From positions 25,182,000-25,245,999 of the forward strand of contig OX388314.1 in the NCBI GenBank assembly GCA_947579605.1: 64,000 nucleotides of DNA, read 5' to 3'. The notes beneath the pieces were generated by a model. The model worked only from the letters and a program-made list of their open reading frames with translations. It had not been told where the DNA came from and did not search any database. How positions within the stretch are numbered: position 1 is the first letter of the stretch; every line of letters begins with the position of its first letter. This document shows positions 1 to 8,047 of this stretch, piece by piece. The position numbers were made by a program, and so were the translations under genes. The DNA is from Athripsodes cinereus. Lineage: Eukaryota > Arthropoda > Insecta > Trichoptera > Leptoceridae.

Positions 1-560
1 AATAACTTATAAAAACAAACATAGTACATAGATCGTCTTCCTCTTGTTCTAGTTGTGTCTCTAGTACCTTCTTCTAAGTTCTTTCTCCAGAGATCCATAT
101 CATTTGCAACTGCTTTCAGAACATCTATCCACTATAAACCAAGTCTTTTAAGACACTAGTCCTTGCCAGTTTCTTTCGGGGCGGCCCCGTGGTCTTCTGC
201 CCTCTCCCACAGCCTCCAACGATCTTAGTAATTTAGTAATATGAAAATACACTACACTACATAAAAGCCATTCGCATTCATGACTGGACATTACATTTCA
301 TGATTTGCAAAATTCTTTTTGCAAATCATCAGCTTGTATAACGAATCAATAATTTTACATTTGAAAAAATGTAATGATCTACAGCGGTAAGATTAGCAAT
401 ACACAGTATATATTTGTAAGTTTATGAAATATCAGCAAAAAAAAAATGATAACAAAACCTAGATAAAAACTTTAAAAGTTGTCTCCCATGTTTTTTCAAA
501 AAACCTCTGTGAAGGATTATTTAATAATTATTTAAAATGTCTTTAGTATTTTAACTTGGT
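1..560. repeat. Duplicated module flank, first copy
   Basis: This stretch matches 3187-3910 closely, including the opening AATAA-TTATAAAAACAAAC and the final TCATACATTTATT. In the second copy it lies just downstream of peptide gene B, so a further peptide gene probably sits immediately left of base 1. It contains an old LINE remnant, listed separately. No open gene is seen. Confidence 0.75.
55..235 (-). pseudogene. LINE C-terminal remnant
   Basis: On the minus strand broken frames spell a GRRPRGRPERNW-like stretch and later NDMDLWRKNLEE. This resembles the basic GRP-x-x-W tail after the reverse transcriptase domain in insect non-LTR elements. Stops and frameshifts interrupt it. The same remnant lies at 3237-3418, so it was inserted before the module duplicated. 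Confidence 0.45.
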
Positions 561-1140
561 GGCTTTTCAGTAGAGTCCAATACAGTTTTCTTTTAAGTCA
601 ATCAATGAAATCATACATTTATTCACCTACTAGAATCAGTTAAATCGTAGCTTTCATTTTTCTTTCCTACTGAAATCAGTTTAATCGTGATTTTTATTTT
701 AAACTTCAAACTATTTAAAATACTGTTTATTTATGTTGATTTAAAATATCTTAATAATGGATTGACTATTTAAAAAAAATAACAAAGGCATCTTTTGACT
801 ACAAAATGAGCACTAAATTTCTAATTATTTATTTGTTGTTTTTTTTCAGCTCCGATGTCTATTGAAAAAATATTGTTACAAAGCCACTTTTGGAGGCGGA
901 TTTTTTTTTATTATTATTTCGTATTTATATCTGATATCGATAGTTTTATGTATGTAAAATATTTGTTTTATCTTCAATAGTATGAAATAAATTAAAATAT
1001 AACAAATGTTTATTTATTCTTACTATTCAGGAGAAGTCACAGCCCCTTAGCATCCATCACGGATCACTAAACGGCGTTATTTTTTTACTACCTATTTGTT
1101 AACAATATTTTGTAGAAATAGTTGATCGTTTGAATGCAGA
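560..1140. repeat. Upstream part of duplicated module, copy A
   Basis: From about 740 on this aligns with 5755-6240. A landmark is TTTTTTTTCAGCTCCGATGT, shared by both copies. The CAG after a T-run looks like a splice acceptor, but the reading frames behind it differ between the copies (frameshifts in A), so I do not call an exon. Confidence 0.55.
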
Positions 1141-1402
1141 TACACTGAGAAAAATAATCACAACGAATCATTGGTACGTACTACCAGATTAGGACCAGAG
1201 ATAGTACAAACGATTCATTTGTACGAATCTATAATATTAACCTATCGCAAACAAGTCGTTGGTAAATTTACCAACAATTTGTTTGCGAAAAGTTAATATT
1301 ATAGATTCGTACTAATGAATCGTTTGTACTATCTCTGGTCATAATCTGATAGTACGCACCAATGATTCGTTGTGAAATTTCGTTAGTATTTTTCTCAGTG
1401 TA
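1141..1402. mobile_element. TA-flanked foldback MITE (Tc1/mariner-like)
   Basis: The 258-bp core is almost one long palindrome. It starts CACTGAGAAAAAT and ends ATTTTTCTCAGTG, and is flanked by TA on both sides. Copy C of the module has the empty site (GCAGA-TA-GG near 6240), which proves insertion. TA duplication and long terminal inverted repeats fit a non-autonomous Tc1/mariner element; it codes for nothing. Confidence 0.85.
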
Positions 1403-1739
1403 TACCTATTAATTTTTGGTTCATTAGAAATCAACCTATTTCCACAAATATTTTGACTTTAACAGTTTTGTAATTTAAAGGAAAAACACATAATTTTACT
1501 ACCTACATCAGTTAAGCAAAGTTACTAGTAATAATTTAATTATTAGAAACAAAATTTATGTTTTTAATCATTTATGATTAATCAAAAGGTAAGCGACTAT
1601 AACTAACGTATTTAGCTATAAATTAATAGTAATTAATTCGTTTTGATGTATATAAAAACAAAGAATATAAATTTCTAAAACTTACGTTTATAGAGCAACA
1701 ATGACTGTAAAAAGAAACTATTAAAATTTGGATATACTC
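1403..1739. repeat. Upstream part of duplicated module, copy A (continued)
   Basis: This aligns with 6243-6776 of copy C, apart from an insertion in C at about 6513-6640. It carries the shared TTAATAGTAATTAATT and the approach to the promoter. No gene is seen. Confidence 0.6.
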
Positions 1740-1747
1740 TATAAATA
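1740..1747 (+). promoter_or_regulatory. TATA box of peptide gene A
   Basis: TATAAATA. The A of a TCA at 1769-1771 lies 31 bp downstream of the first T, which is normal TATA-to-initiator spacing. This would leave a leader of only about 7 nt before the ATG. The same arrangement is kept in copy C. The transcription start is inferred. Confidence 0.55.
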
Positions 1748-1777
1748 CTTGCATTCGTTAGATTTTTTTCAATCGAA

Positions 1778-1951
1778 ATGAGTTTCTCACCCCGTATTTT
1801 GTTCTTTTTGGTTTTTGCAATTACACTTTTTGTAATTGAAGGAGGTTTTGTAAGATGTCCTCCAGGACAAATATATTATCCTGTCCAGAAAGCCTGTTAT
1901 AAAGTTCCTAAAGATGGAGCACCTACATATGGAGTACCGATAGAGTATTAA
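1778..1951 (+). CDS. Small secreted two-cysteine peptide, copy A
   Basis: A complete 57-codon single-exon gene. Residues 1-22 form a strong signal peptide: a basic R at position 6, then a hydrophobic stretch rich in F, L, V and I. The predicted mature part is about 35 residues and starts around FVRCPPG. It has two cysteines in a CPPG-x(n)-C arrangement and a C-terminus rich in proline and tyrosine. A CPPG two-cysteine core is seen in several short insect secreted peptides, some of them immune or venom peptides; that is a resemblance in spacing only and I assign no function. The start is chosen because it opens the signal peptide directly after a TATA box; an AATAAA follows the stop by 47 bp. 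Copies B and C are paralogues, and this is the only copy with promoter, frame, both cysteines and poly(A) signal all intact. Confidence 0.75.
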   Translation: MSFSPRILFFLVFAITLFVIEGGFVRCPPGQIYYPVQKACYKVPKDGAPTYGVPIEY

Positions 1952-1997
1952 AACTAAGAAAGTAAGAAAAAAAGTAAGAAAAATATAAACCTACTGT

Positions 1998-2003
1998 AAT
2001 AAA
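1998..2003 (+). terminator. Poly(A) signal of peptide gene A
   Basis: AATAAA in the context CTGTAATAAAAATG. The same context follows copy C at 7829. Confidence 0.6.
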
Positions 2004-2037
2004 AATGTTATTTGTATTTTTTCTTTCCTAACCAGTG

Positions 2038-2106
2038 TGTTTTTGTTATAAACCCAAATACAACCTTATACGCATTTTACAGTAAGCTAAAAGCTTGTGC
2101 CGTGTT
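2038..2106 (-). repeat. S2 tRNA-derived SINE, 3' fragment
   Basis: This is the reverse complement of the S2 3' part (ATAAACCCAAATACAACCTT, then AAGCTTGTG). It lacks the tRNA head. A decayed equivalent stands at the same place after copy C (7868-7924), so it predates the duplication. Confidence 0.6.
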
Positions 2107-2149
2107 ACCAATCACAATTAACTTTCAATTTCATCATTACCATATTTTA

Positions 2150-2256
2150 ATCGTATCATTACAAAGAATTTTCGCACCTATAACTACCATAGGTACATAT
2201 CATCATGCATGTTCTCTTATTCGACATGTCCGTCCTGTAGAATCTAGTATCTGACC
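2150..2256 (-). repeat. LINE-R-like remnant, minus strand
   Basis: CATGCATGTTCTCTTATTCG and CCGTCCTGTAG match the remnant at 17653-17815, which continues with ATGATCTTG as does 2757 here. The MITE and hAT insertions split it. It is diverged and non-coding. Confidence 0.4.
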
Positions 2257-2611
2257 CCCTAGACCAGCAATGCACAAACCGCGGCCCCTTGGTCGATATA
2301 TCTGCGGCCCGCCAGCGAATAATTATATATGTAATATAAAAAATACCAGTATCGGATATTCGGTAAAAGTACTGGATACTAAATAATTCGACTAAATATT
2401 CTTTAAGAAAACTGAGGAGTTTGTTTTAGAAATATTTCACATTCCTATACCATTTTGAAAAATCGGTGATGGATGGGTAGAAGTTTTAATGTGTGAGCAT
2501 ATCTAGAAATTAAAATTTTTATTGTTAATTTTCTTATAGCGACCCGTCCTTGGCTCATAATCTCCCGAGTGACCCCTGTTCCCTATAAGTCTGTGCATCC
2601 CTGCCCCAGAC
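2257..2611. mobile_element. Non-autonomous hAT-like element, 339 bp, with 8-bp duplication
   Basis: The core runs 2265-2603. It begins CAGCAATGCACAAAC and ends CTGTGCATCCCTG, an imperfect terminal inverted repeat. It is flanked by CCCTAGAC on the left and CCCCAGAC on the right (7 of 8 bases identical). Eight-base duplication and CAG-type ends fit hAT. No transposase frame is present. Confidence 0.75.
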
Positions 2612-2747
2612 AACCCACACTTGGCGATCGACTACACACGAACTTTTCGATAATAACCGCAACAATAATGCATAATTACACGGTAAGTTGTAGGTAGGTA
2701 GTTCGTCAAAGTTCGTCAATAGTCGATCGCCAAATGTGGTTTGTCTA
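2260..2747. mobile_element. Short MITE split by the hAT-like insertion
   Basis: If the hAT-like insert is removed, ends TAGACAACCCACACTTGGCG and CGCCAAATGTGGTTTGTCTA face each other around a core of about 95 bp, with a 28-bp terminal inverted repeat containing GATCGACTA. This is a nested insertion, older than the hAT-like element. The superfamily is unresolved. Confidence 0.65.
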
Positions 2748-3008
2748 GGTACCTACTATGATCTTGGCATTTAATCCTCGGACGGCCATGTCTACAAGCA
2801 CTATTCTTCCCGACCATACATTTTCATCATATCCTCCTGCCCAAATTACTCTATCTACAATGTCGCCAATAAAACCTGTGGATACCTAATGATTTAATTA
2901 TTAAAAAGAAAATTCATATTTTTAGATCTATAAAAAGCATTGTTGACTATGAAAAGAAACTATAAAAACTTGGATACTTAACGAGTACTTAGATTTTTTT
3001 CTGTCAGA
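2748..3008. other. Upstream region of peptide gene B
   Basis: From about 2890 on it follows the promoter region of copy A. The proximal TATAAATA is lost here (ATACTTAACGAGTACTT instead); TATAAAAA at 2961-2968 is the nearest substitute. The 11-mer AAAAACTTGGA at 2964-2974 is the unoccupied form of the LINE target site in copy C. Confidence 0.5.
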
Positions 3009-3179
3009 ATGATTTTCTCACTTCGTCTTTTATTCGTATGGGTTTTTGCAATTGCACTTGCTGTAGTTGAAGGAGGTTCTGTACTATGGCCTCCAGGACA
3101 TTATCCAATATACCATCCTATTAAGAAAGCTTGTTACAAACCTCCTAAGGATGAAGTACCTACTCAAAAAGTAAGATAA
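3009..3179 (+). CDS. Small secreted peptide, copy B (one cysteine lost)
   Basis: A complete 56-codon paralogue of gene A. The signal peptide is kept (residues 1-20, MIFSLRLLFV start, hydrophobic core, E-G-G after it). The mature part has W-P-P-G where copy A has C-P-P-G: TGT has become TGG, so only one cysteine remains (ACYK). An intramolecular disulphide is therefore impossible. The frame is otherwise open, and differences from A include many silent or conservative changes, so it may still be translated. The proximal TATA box is degraded and I see no AATAAA close after the stop. It could be an incipient pseudogene, or a peptide that acts as a monomer or a disulphide dimer. Confidence 0.6.
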   Translation: MIFSLRLLFVWVFAIALAVVEGGSVLWPPGHYPIYHPIKKACYKPPKDEVPTQKVR

Positions 3180-3910
3180 ATTTTAAATATAATAATTTAT
3201 AAAAACAAACACAGTACACACATCGTCTTCCACTTGTCCTATGTAGTTGGGTATATGGCATCTAAGTTCTTTCTCCAGAGATCCATATCATTTGCAACTG
3301 CTTTCAGAACATCTAGCCACTATAAACCAAGTCTTTTAACTTTTAACTAGTAAGTCCTTGCCAATTTCTTTTGGGGCGGCCCCATGGTCTTCTGCCCTCT
3401 CTCACAGCCTTCAACGATCTTAGTAAATTAGAAATTTGATAATACACTACACAACATTAAAGCCATTCGCATTCATAAATGGACATTTTATTTATTTTAT
3501 TATTTTTTCAAATCGTCAGTTTGTATCACGAAATCAATAATTTTACATTTAAAAATTTGTGATATATGCAGCAACGAGAGTAGTAATACATAGATTTTTT
3601 TTTATTATTATTTATATAAGACAACTCAACCACCATGGACTGATTTGTGCAAATGGACTAATCCCTGAAAAATGTCGGTTTAGAATTGTAATTGCGAGTT
3701 TATGAAATATCTGCCAAAAAATACTTAGATAACAAAAACTAGCTAAAACCTTTAAAAGTTTTCTCCAATATTTTTTTCAAAAAATCTCTGTGAAAGATTA
3801 TTTAAGATTTATTTATTTTTATAGCCTTTAGTACATATTTATACTTGATAGCTTTTCAGTATAGTCCAATACAGTTTTCTTTTAAGTCAAATAATTAAAT
3901 CATACATTTA
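3180..3910. repeat. Duplicated module flank, second copy
   Basis: Paralogous to bases 1-600. It includes a second copy of the LINE remnant (3237-3418, minus strand) with the same GATCCATATCATTTGCAACT core. At 3597-3680 it carries an insert (ACTCAACCACCATGGACTG) absent from the first copy. No gene is seen. Confidence 0.7.
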
Positions 3911-3963
3911 TTACTAGGCAACCTCTAATATTTCTAGACATTTTATGATTTTATCTCTGTTAT

Positions 3964-4068
3964 CTGTACCAACTGTATAATTTATATGTTTAGTAAGTTC
4001 CTTCAACGTTAGGCACCTGTTTTTTTTAATTAATTAATTTATATTTACTTACTTATTTCTTTATTTCT
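3964..4068 (+). repeat. 105-bp spacer, left copy
   Basis: Identical by eye to 4930-5034. It runs CTGTACCAACTGTATAATTT to TTATTTCT. The two copies bracket the first octamer array. Confidence 0.9.
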
Positions 4069-4929
4069 ATGAAAAAATGAAGAAATGAAGAAATGAAGAA
4101 ATGAAGAAATGAAGAAATGAAGAAATGAAGAAATGAAGAAATGAAGAAATGAAGAAATGAAGAAATGAAGAAATGAAGAAATGAAGAAATGAAGAAATGA
4201 AGAAATGAAGAAATGAAGAAATGAAGAAATGAAGAAATGAAGAAATGAAGAAATGAAGAAATGAAGAAATGAAGAAATGAAGAAATGAAGAAATGAAGAA
4301 ATGAAGAAATGAAGAAATGAAGAAATGAAGAAATGAAGAAATGAAGAAATGAAGAAATGAAGAAATGAAGAAATGAAGAAATGAAGAAATGAAGAAATGA
4401 AGAAATGAAGAAATGAAGAAATGAAGAAATGAAGAAATGAAGAAATGAAGAAATGAAGAAATGAAGAAATGAAGAAATGAAGAAATGAAGAAATGAAGAA
4501 ATGAAGAAATGAAGAAATGAAGAAATGAAGAAATGAAGAAATGAAGAAATGAAGAAATGAAGAAATGAAGAAATGAAGAAATGAAGAAATGAAGAAATGA
4601 AGAAATGAAGAAATGAAGAAATGAAGAAATGAAGAAATGAAGAAATGAAGAAATGAAGAAATGAAGAAATGAAGAAATGAAGAAATGAAGAAATGAAGAA
4701 ATGAAGAAATGAAGAAATGAAGAAATGAAGAAATGAAGAAATGAAGAAATGAAGAAATGAAGAAATGAAGAAATGAAGAAATGAAGAAATGAAGAAATGA
4801 AGAAATGAAGAAATGAAGAAATGAAGAAATGAAGAAATGAAGAAATGAAGAAATGAAGAAATGAAGAAATGAAGAAATGAAGAAATGAAGAAATGAAGAA
4901 ATGAAGAAATGAAGAAATGAAGAAATAAA
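4069..4929 (+). repeat. Octamer array 1, (GAAGAAAT)n
   Basis: About 106 almost perfect copies of an 8-bp unit. The left edge is ATGAAAAAATGAAG; the right edge GAAGAAATAAA is the reverse complement of the boundary TTTATTTCTTC found after the second spacer. The array is therefore inverted relative to array 2. Eight bases times three keeps frames open on several frames, so long FLHFFISS-type reading frames arise by chance and are not genes. Confidence 0.95.
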
Positions 4930-5034
4930 CTGTACCAACTGTATAATTTATATGTTTAGTAAGTTCCTTCAACGTTAGGCACCTGTTTTTTTTAATTAAT
5001 TAATTTATATTTACTTACTTATTTCTTTATTTCT
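4930..5034 (+). repeat. 105-bp spacer, right copy
   Basis: Direct repeat of the spacer before array 1. Here it runs straight into the (TTTCTTCA)n array, which is probably its original neighbour. Confidence 0.9.
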
Positions 5035-5545
5035 TCATTTCTTCATTTCTTCATTTCTTCATTTCTTAATTTCTTCATTTCTTCATTTCTTCATTTCTTC
5101 ATTTCTTGATTTCTTGATTTCTTCATTTCTTCATTTCTTCATTTCTTCATTTCTTCATTTCTTCATTTCTTCATTTCTTCATTTCTTCATTTCTTCATTT
5201 CTTCATTTCTTCATTTCTTCATTTCTTCATTTCTTCATTTCTTCATTTCTTCATTTCTTCATTTCTTCATTTCTTCATTTCTTCATTTCTTCATTTCTTC
5301 ATTTCTTCATTTCTTCATTTCTTCATTTCTTCATTTCTTCATTTCTTCATTTCTTCATTTCTTCATTTCTTCATTTCTTCATTTCTTCATTTCTTCATTT
5401 CTTCATTTCTTCATTTCTTCATTTCTTCATTTCTTCATTTCTTCATTTCTTCATTTCTTCATTTCTTCATTTCTTCATTTCTTCATTTCTTCATTTCTTC
5501 ATTTTTTCATTTCTTCATTTCTTCATTTCTTCATTTCTCTATTTA
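5035..5545 (+). repeat. Octamer array 2, (ATTTCTTC)n
   Basis: About 63 units of the complement of the array 1 octamer. Variant units sit near the left end (CTTAATTTC, CTTGATTTC twice) and one near the right end (TTCATTTTTTCATTT). The last variant matches the outer edge of array 1 in reverse complement. Confidence 0.95.
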
Positions 5546-5625
5546 TTTATTTAATTAGTTATTTATTTCTCTATTTATTTATTTATTTATTTACTTATTT
5601 ATTTATTTACCTATTGTATAAAAGA
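5546..5625. repeat. (TTTA)n microsatellite
   Basis: Imperfect ATTT repeats with occasional C or A changes, grading out of octamer array 2. Confidence 0.8.
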
Positions 5626-5639
5626 AACAATGATCAACA

Positions 5640-6512
5640 TTACAGTAAAAAAAAAATCCTTTTCGCTGTCATTACGTAAACAGTAAACAATTGAGACAAT
5701 AATAAAATATAACACAAAAATATAAATACAGAAACTCTATGACACAAATTTATAAAAAAAATATCTTAATAATGAGTTCACTGTTCCAAAAAATACATTG
5801 ACGGCACCCTTTGACGTCAAAAAGGCCAGTATATTTCTCTTTATTTATTTGGTTTTTTTTTCAGCTCCGATGTCTTTTGAAACAATGCTGTTACCACTTT
5901 TGGAGGCGATCTTTTCTATTTATGCGATAGCATTTATTCGTATTTATGTATATCAAATCTCAAGAGTTTATGTGTATAAAGCAGGTATTTGTTTTATCTT
6001 CTATTCTATTTTATTCTATTTTCAAAGGCCATCCACTCGTATACGAGTTATCAGGGGTATGTTTTATCTTCAATAGTTTGAAATAAATTAATAAAATATG
6101 CAACAAGTGCTTATTTATCACATTTACTATTCAGGAGAAGTCACGGCGCCCTTGGGATGGTCACTGATCATTAAACGGCGCTATTTTATTATTTTTGGTA
6201 TACGATATTTTGTAGAAATAGTTGATCGTTTGAAAGCAGATAGGTATATAAATTTTTGGTTCATTAGAAATAAACTTATTTCCACATACATTTAGGTATG
6301 TGTTTTGAATCTAAATTTCTGTTTTAAATATGTATTTCAAATAATCACTGAAATAAATTGAACCTTCAACAGTTTCGTAATTAAAAGAAAAAGATATAGT
6401 TTTTTGTAGAACTTACTACATCAGTCAAGCAAAGTTATTAATAATAATTTAATTATTAGAAAGAAATTCATGTTTTTTAATAATTTATAATTAATCAAAA
6501 GGTAAGATACTT
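5640..6512. repeat. Upstream part of duplicated module, copy C
   Basis: Paralogous to 740-1600 of copy A, with the empty TA site for the MITE near 6241. Frames of 65 and 92 codons are open here but are broken in copy A, so I do not treat them as genes. Confidence 0.6.
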
Positions 6513-6640
6513 TATTATTATTATTAGAAAACAACACCATACTCTACTGGGACCATTACAGCCTTCGGCCAATGCGATCCCAGAGAAAACAGAACCAAAG
6601 TGTAAGCAAAGTGTAAGCATTTAACCAAAGTGTAAGCATT
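6513..6640. mobile_element. Insertion specific to copy C (SINE-like fragment)
   Basis: Copy A lacks this segment. It contains TTCGGCCAATGCGAT, which recurs at 58443-58457, so it is a dispersed repeat. Its right part has a small direct repeat (CAAAGTGTAAGCA). The family is unknown. Confidence 0.5.
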
Positions 6641-6776
6641 TAGCTATTAATTAATAGTAATTAATTAGTTTTGATATACACAAAGCAAAGAATATTAATG
6701 TCTTAGACCTATATATTATATAAAGGAGTAATGACTTGAATGAAAAGAAAGTAATGAAAAGAAAAAAAGAAACAAT

Positions 6777-7580
6777 AAAAACTTGGATTGTTACGTGTGT
6801 CAAGAGATTGTTACATGTGAGTACGATAGTTGCAATATGAATGGTTTGAAAATGAATGTTATGAAGACGAAAGTTCTAGTGTTTGAAAAAGAGAATGAAA
6901 AAACGATTTGCGAGATCAAAGTTTGCGATGAATGTTTGGAACAAGTAAGTGAGTATGTATATTTGGGAAGTATGTTTGCGACATTAAAAGAAGGAAAGTG
7001 GCCGGTGCTAGAGTAAACGGTGCACTTCGGCCCATTGTCAGCAATGGCAATGTGTCGAACATGGCTAAAATGCTGGTGCACAGTACCATTCTGGTGCCGT
7101 CACTAACGAATGCAAGCGAGACATGGACGTGGCTGAAAAAGGATGAAAGTGGAATAAATGCATTGGAGATGCGATCGTTTAGAAGAATGGTTGGTAAAAC
7201 GCTGCGTGATAGAGTGAAGAATGAGGATATTAGAAGAATGAGCGGATGCAAGAAGAGTGTTGTGGACAGAATGCGCGTGAATAAACTACGGTGGTTTGGG
7301 CATGTTGAACGAATGAAAGAGGTTTGAATGACAAAGAGGATATACTTGTCTGAAAGAAAGGGTGTGAGAAAACGCGGGCGTCCGAGAACCACATGGCTTG
7401 ATCACGTGGATCAAATTCACAAGGACGGCCGCGTGTTGAGTAAGAGGAACCGACGTACGTGTATGAGAAACTGTATGAATGTGGAGGAAGCGAAGGAAGT
7501 GTGTAAAGATAGATCTGTTTGGCGTTCCGTTCTCTCTGCCTGCCCCACTTGGGACACGGCGACTTGGACAAAAACTTGGA
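6777..7580 (+). mobile_element. LINE-R insertion upstream of gene C, 11-bp duplication
   Basis: The insert (6788-7569) is flanked by AAAAACTTGGA on both sides; copy B has the same 11-mer once, as the empty site. It is a 5'-truncated LINE with the C-terminal part of the reverse transcriptase protein (MNVMKTKVLVF, then SETWTWLKKDESG, then GRPRTTWLDHVDQ). It is dead: about 23 bases are missing after YLGSMF, and a stop follows the GHVERM region. It separates the TATA box of gene C from its old upstream sequence. Confidence 0.85.
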
Positions 7581-7583
7581 CAC

Positions 7584-7591
7584 TATAAATA
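7584..7591 (+). promoter_or_regulatory. TATA box of peptide gene C
   Basis: TATAAATA. The A of a TCA lies 31 bp downstream of its first T, and the ATG is 38 bp downstream of the box start, exactly as in copy A. It sits 4 bp after the right LINE target duplication. Confidence 0.5.
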
Positions 7592-7621
7592 CTTGCATTG
7601 GTTAGATTTTTTTCAATCGTA

Positions 7622-7794
7622 ATGAGTTTCTCACTTCGTATTATGTTCGTATTGGTTTTTCCAATTGAACTTGTTGTACTTGAAGGAGGTTTTTAAGATG
7701 TCCTCCAGGACAAATATATTATCCCGTCCAGAAAGCCTGTTACAAAGTTCCTAAAGATGGAGCACCTACATATGGAGTCCCGATAGAATACTAA
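7622..7794 (+). pseudogene. Broken secreted-peptide gene, copy C
   Basis: Very close to copy A over its whole length, with start codon, signal-peptide region and the old stop all recognisable. One base is missing where A reads GGTTTTGTAAGA; here GGTTTTTAAGA gives an immediate TAA after 24 codons, just behind the signal peptide. The mature region, including both cysteine codons, survives downstream out of frame. Two other changes alter the signal-peptide core (a Pro and a Glu). TATA box and AATAAA are still intact. Few other changes suggest recent inactivation. Confidence 0.8.
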
Positions 7795-7828
7795 AACAAA
7801 GAAAGTAAGAAAAATATAATTATACTGT

Positions 7829-7834
7829 AATAAA
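7829..7834 (+). terminator. Poly(A) signal of broken gene C
   Basis: AATAAA in the same CTGTAATAAAAATG context as after copy A. Confidence 0.5.
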
Positions 7835-7867
7835 AATGTAATTTGTATTTTTCCTTTTCCTAACCAA

Positions 7868-7924
7868 CATGTTTTTCTCATAAGCCTTATCCACCTTTTC
7901 AAAGTAAGCTAAAAGCTAATATCG
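7868..7924 (-). repeat. Decayed S2 SINE fragment
   Basis: It stands at the position of the S2 fragment after copy A but is more decayed (AGTAAGCTAAAAGCT is kept). It marks the right end of the duplicated module. Confidence 0.4.
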
Positions 7925-7974
7925 TATTACCAATTACCAATCAACTATCAATTTCATCATTACCATATTGTTTT

Positions 7975-8047
7975 CTTCTTCTTCAAGTTCCCTGTCGGGT
8001 CCTCCCAACGTTGGCAATCTCCCTGACCAGCACCGCTAGGAGCAGGG
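7975..8047 (-). repeat. LINE 3'-end fragment
   Basis: TCCTCCCAACGTTGGCAATC matches the 3' coding end of the LINE at 20590-20975 (minus strand). It abuts the satellite array. Confidence 0.5.

Noticed and set aside
4045..5554. Long open frames of about 300 and 146 codons made of FLHFFISS repeats
   Set aside because: They are by-products of an 8-bp satellite without stops; open on several frames, no promoter, and the repeat is inverted nearby.
5798..6295. Hydrophobic frames of 92 and 65 codons in the copy C module
   Set aside because: The paralogous stretch in copy A has frameshifts and stops, and no signal peptide or splice evidence supports them.
6800..7598. Minus-strand frames opposite the LINE in copy C (93, 158 and 122 codons)
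   Set aside because: Antisense of LINE-R coding sequence; they recur wherever LINE-R does and match no protein style.
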